DNA of 64,000 bases, from assembly GCF_049671645.1 (NCBI RefSeq), contig NZ_JBATVG010000017.1, forward strand, positions 13,165 through 77,164. Direction: 5' to 3'. The first letter of the stretch is position 1. Every line of letters begins with the position of its first letter. Positions 63,524 through 64,000 of the stretch are shown piece by piece. The position numbers were made by a program, and so were the translations under genes. The notes below the pieces were generated by a model. The model made no database searches. It had not been told where the DNA came from and was given only the letters and a program-made list of their open reading frames with translations. Origin of the DNA: Castellaniella sp049671645. Its GTDB lineage: Bacteria > Pseudomonadota > Gammaproteobacteria > Burkholderiales > Burkholderiaceae_B.

Positions 63524-64000
63524 TGGCGCCGGCCGCCCGCCTGCTCAGCGGTCTGCTGGTTCTGGCCGCCCTGACGGCCGGATCGGCGCAGGCCGCCAGC
63601 TTCGGCCATGCCCGCCTGGCATCGGCGGCCGGTGAACCGTTGCTCATCCTTGTGCCGCTATCGGACCTGACGGCGGCCGACCTGCAGGCCTTGTCCGCCC
63701 GGCCCGCGCCGGCGTCCGATTGGGCGCAGGCCGGCCTGACGCCGCCCGTCGCGCTGGACAGCCTGACCGTCACGGTGACGCCGGGCGTGCAGGCGGGAGC
63801 CCGTCGCGTGTTGCGCATCGCCTCGACCCAGGCATTTTCAGGCGCGCTGGCCGATCTGCTGCTGGACGTCCATACCGCCACAGGCGAACAGCGCTACCAG
63901 GTTTCCCTGGTTGCGCCCGGCCCGGTGCGGGTCGACTCGCCCGCATCCCGGCCTGCCGCCTCCGCTGGGTCCGGCGCGGCGCCGGCGGTCGGGGCGGCGG
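63523..64000 (+). CDS. FimV-type protein, 3' end cut by window edge
   Basis: ATG 63523 overlaps the asd stop. A signal peptide (MAPAARLLSGLLVLAALTAG then SAQA) precedes ASFGHARLASAAGEPLLILV, the start of the FimV N-terminal region found after asd in beta- and gammaproteobacteria (PLSDLTAADLQALSARP; PPVALDSLTVTVTPG). Known: periplasmic/inner-membrane scaffold of polar pili and division sites. The linker is already Ala/Pro-rich at the edge. The remaining sequence lies outside the window. Confidence 0.85.
   Translation, partial: MAPAARLLSGLLVLAALTAGSAQAASFGHARLASAAGEPLLILVPLSDLTAADLQALSARPAPASDWAQAGLTPPVALDSLTVTVTPGVQAGARRVLRIASTQAFSGALADLLLDVHTATGEQRYQVSLVAPGPVRVDSPASRPAASAGSGAAPAVGAA

Overview
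The window is a GC-rich chromosome segment from a betaproteobacterium, most likely Burkholderiales, family Alcaligenaceae (Bordetella/Achromobacter/Castellaniella-like). The indicators are recA-recX, metR divergent from metE, a DUF2889 gene before sucCD, hemCDXY, leuCDB-asd followed by a FimV-type gene, DUF4148 and BPSS1780-type proteins, and a Burkholderiales-style intergenic repeat near 39.8 kb. The genus cannot be fixed from the sequence alone.

Layout. 1-8.3 kb is a flagellin locus: a multidomain glycosyltransferase cut by the left edge, a flagellin gene on the minus strand without a normal start codon, a solitary tyrosine recombinase, a second flagellin on the plus strand with a well-formed sigma-28 promoter, and a second glycosyltransferase. 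8.3-9.8 kb holds small secreted proteins and a CAT-anticodon tRNA. 9.9-18.2 kb is the alpha-2-macroglobulin/PBP1C pair, followed by a lipoprotein with a SecD-like domain, an aspartate carbamoyltransferase with an N-terminal helix-turn-helix-like extension, and rdgC. 21.7-25.6 kb (minus) is a TctD/TctE-like two-component system coupled to an MHS-family transporter. 25.7-34.5 kb carries recA (with LexA box), recX, metR/metE, the DUF2889 gene, sucCD and a TerC-family gene. 34.5-40.6 kb is hemCDXY (preceded by an unlisted-type 31-residue membrane ORF), ppa and a FAH-family hydrolase.

40.7-50.7 kb is a compact Tad/Flp-type pilus operon: three pilin-like or TadE/G-like proteins, a secreted protein of unknown role, CpaB, secretin, an FHA-CpaF fusion ATPase, TadB, TadC and a DUF192 protein. 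Nearly all of its genes overlap or abut. 50.3-58.9 kb contains housekeeping genes: a BPSS1780-type membrane protein, thrB, dusA, a CBS protein, a YihY-family protein, a DUF2069 protein, selO, aroC and an M48 lipoprotein. 59-64 kb is leuCDB, asd and the start of a FimV-type gene cut by the right edge.

The two places that reward a second look are the flagellin-recombinase-flagellin arrangement (3.4-7.1 kb) and the reduced Tad operon with its FHA-CpaF fusion and a DUF192 gene that reads into the antisense of its neighbour (40.7-50.7 kb).
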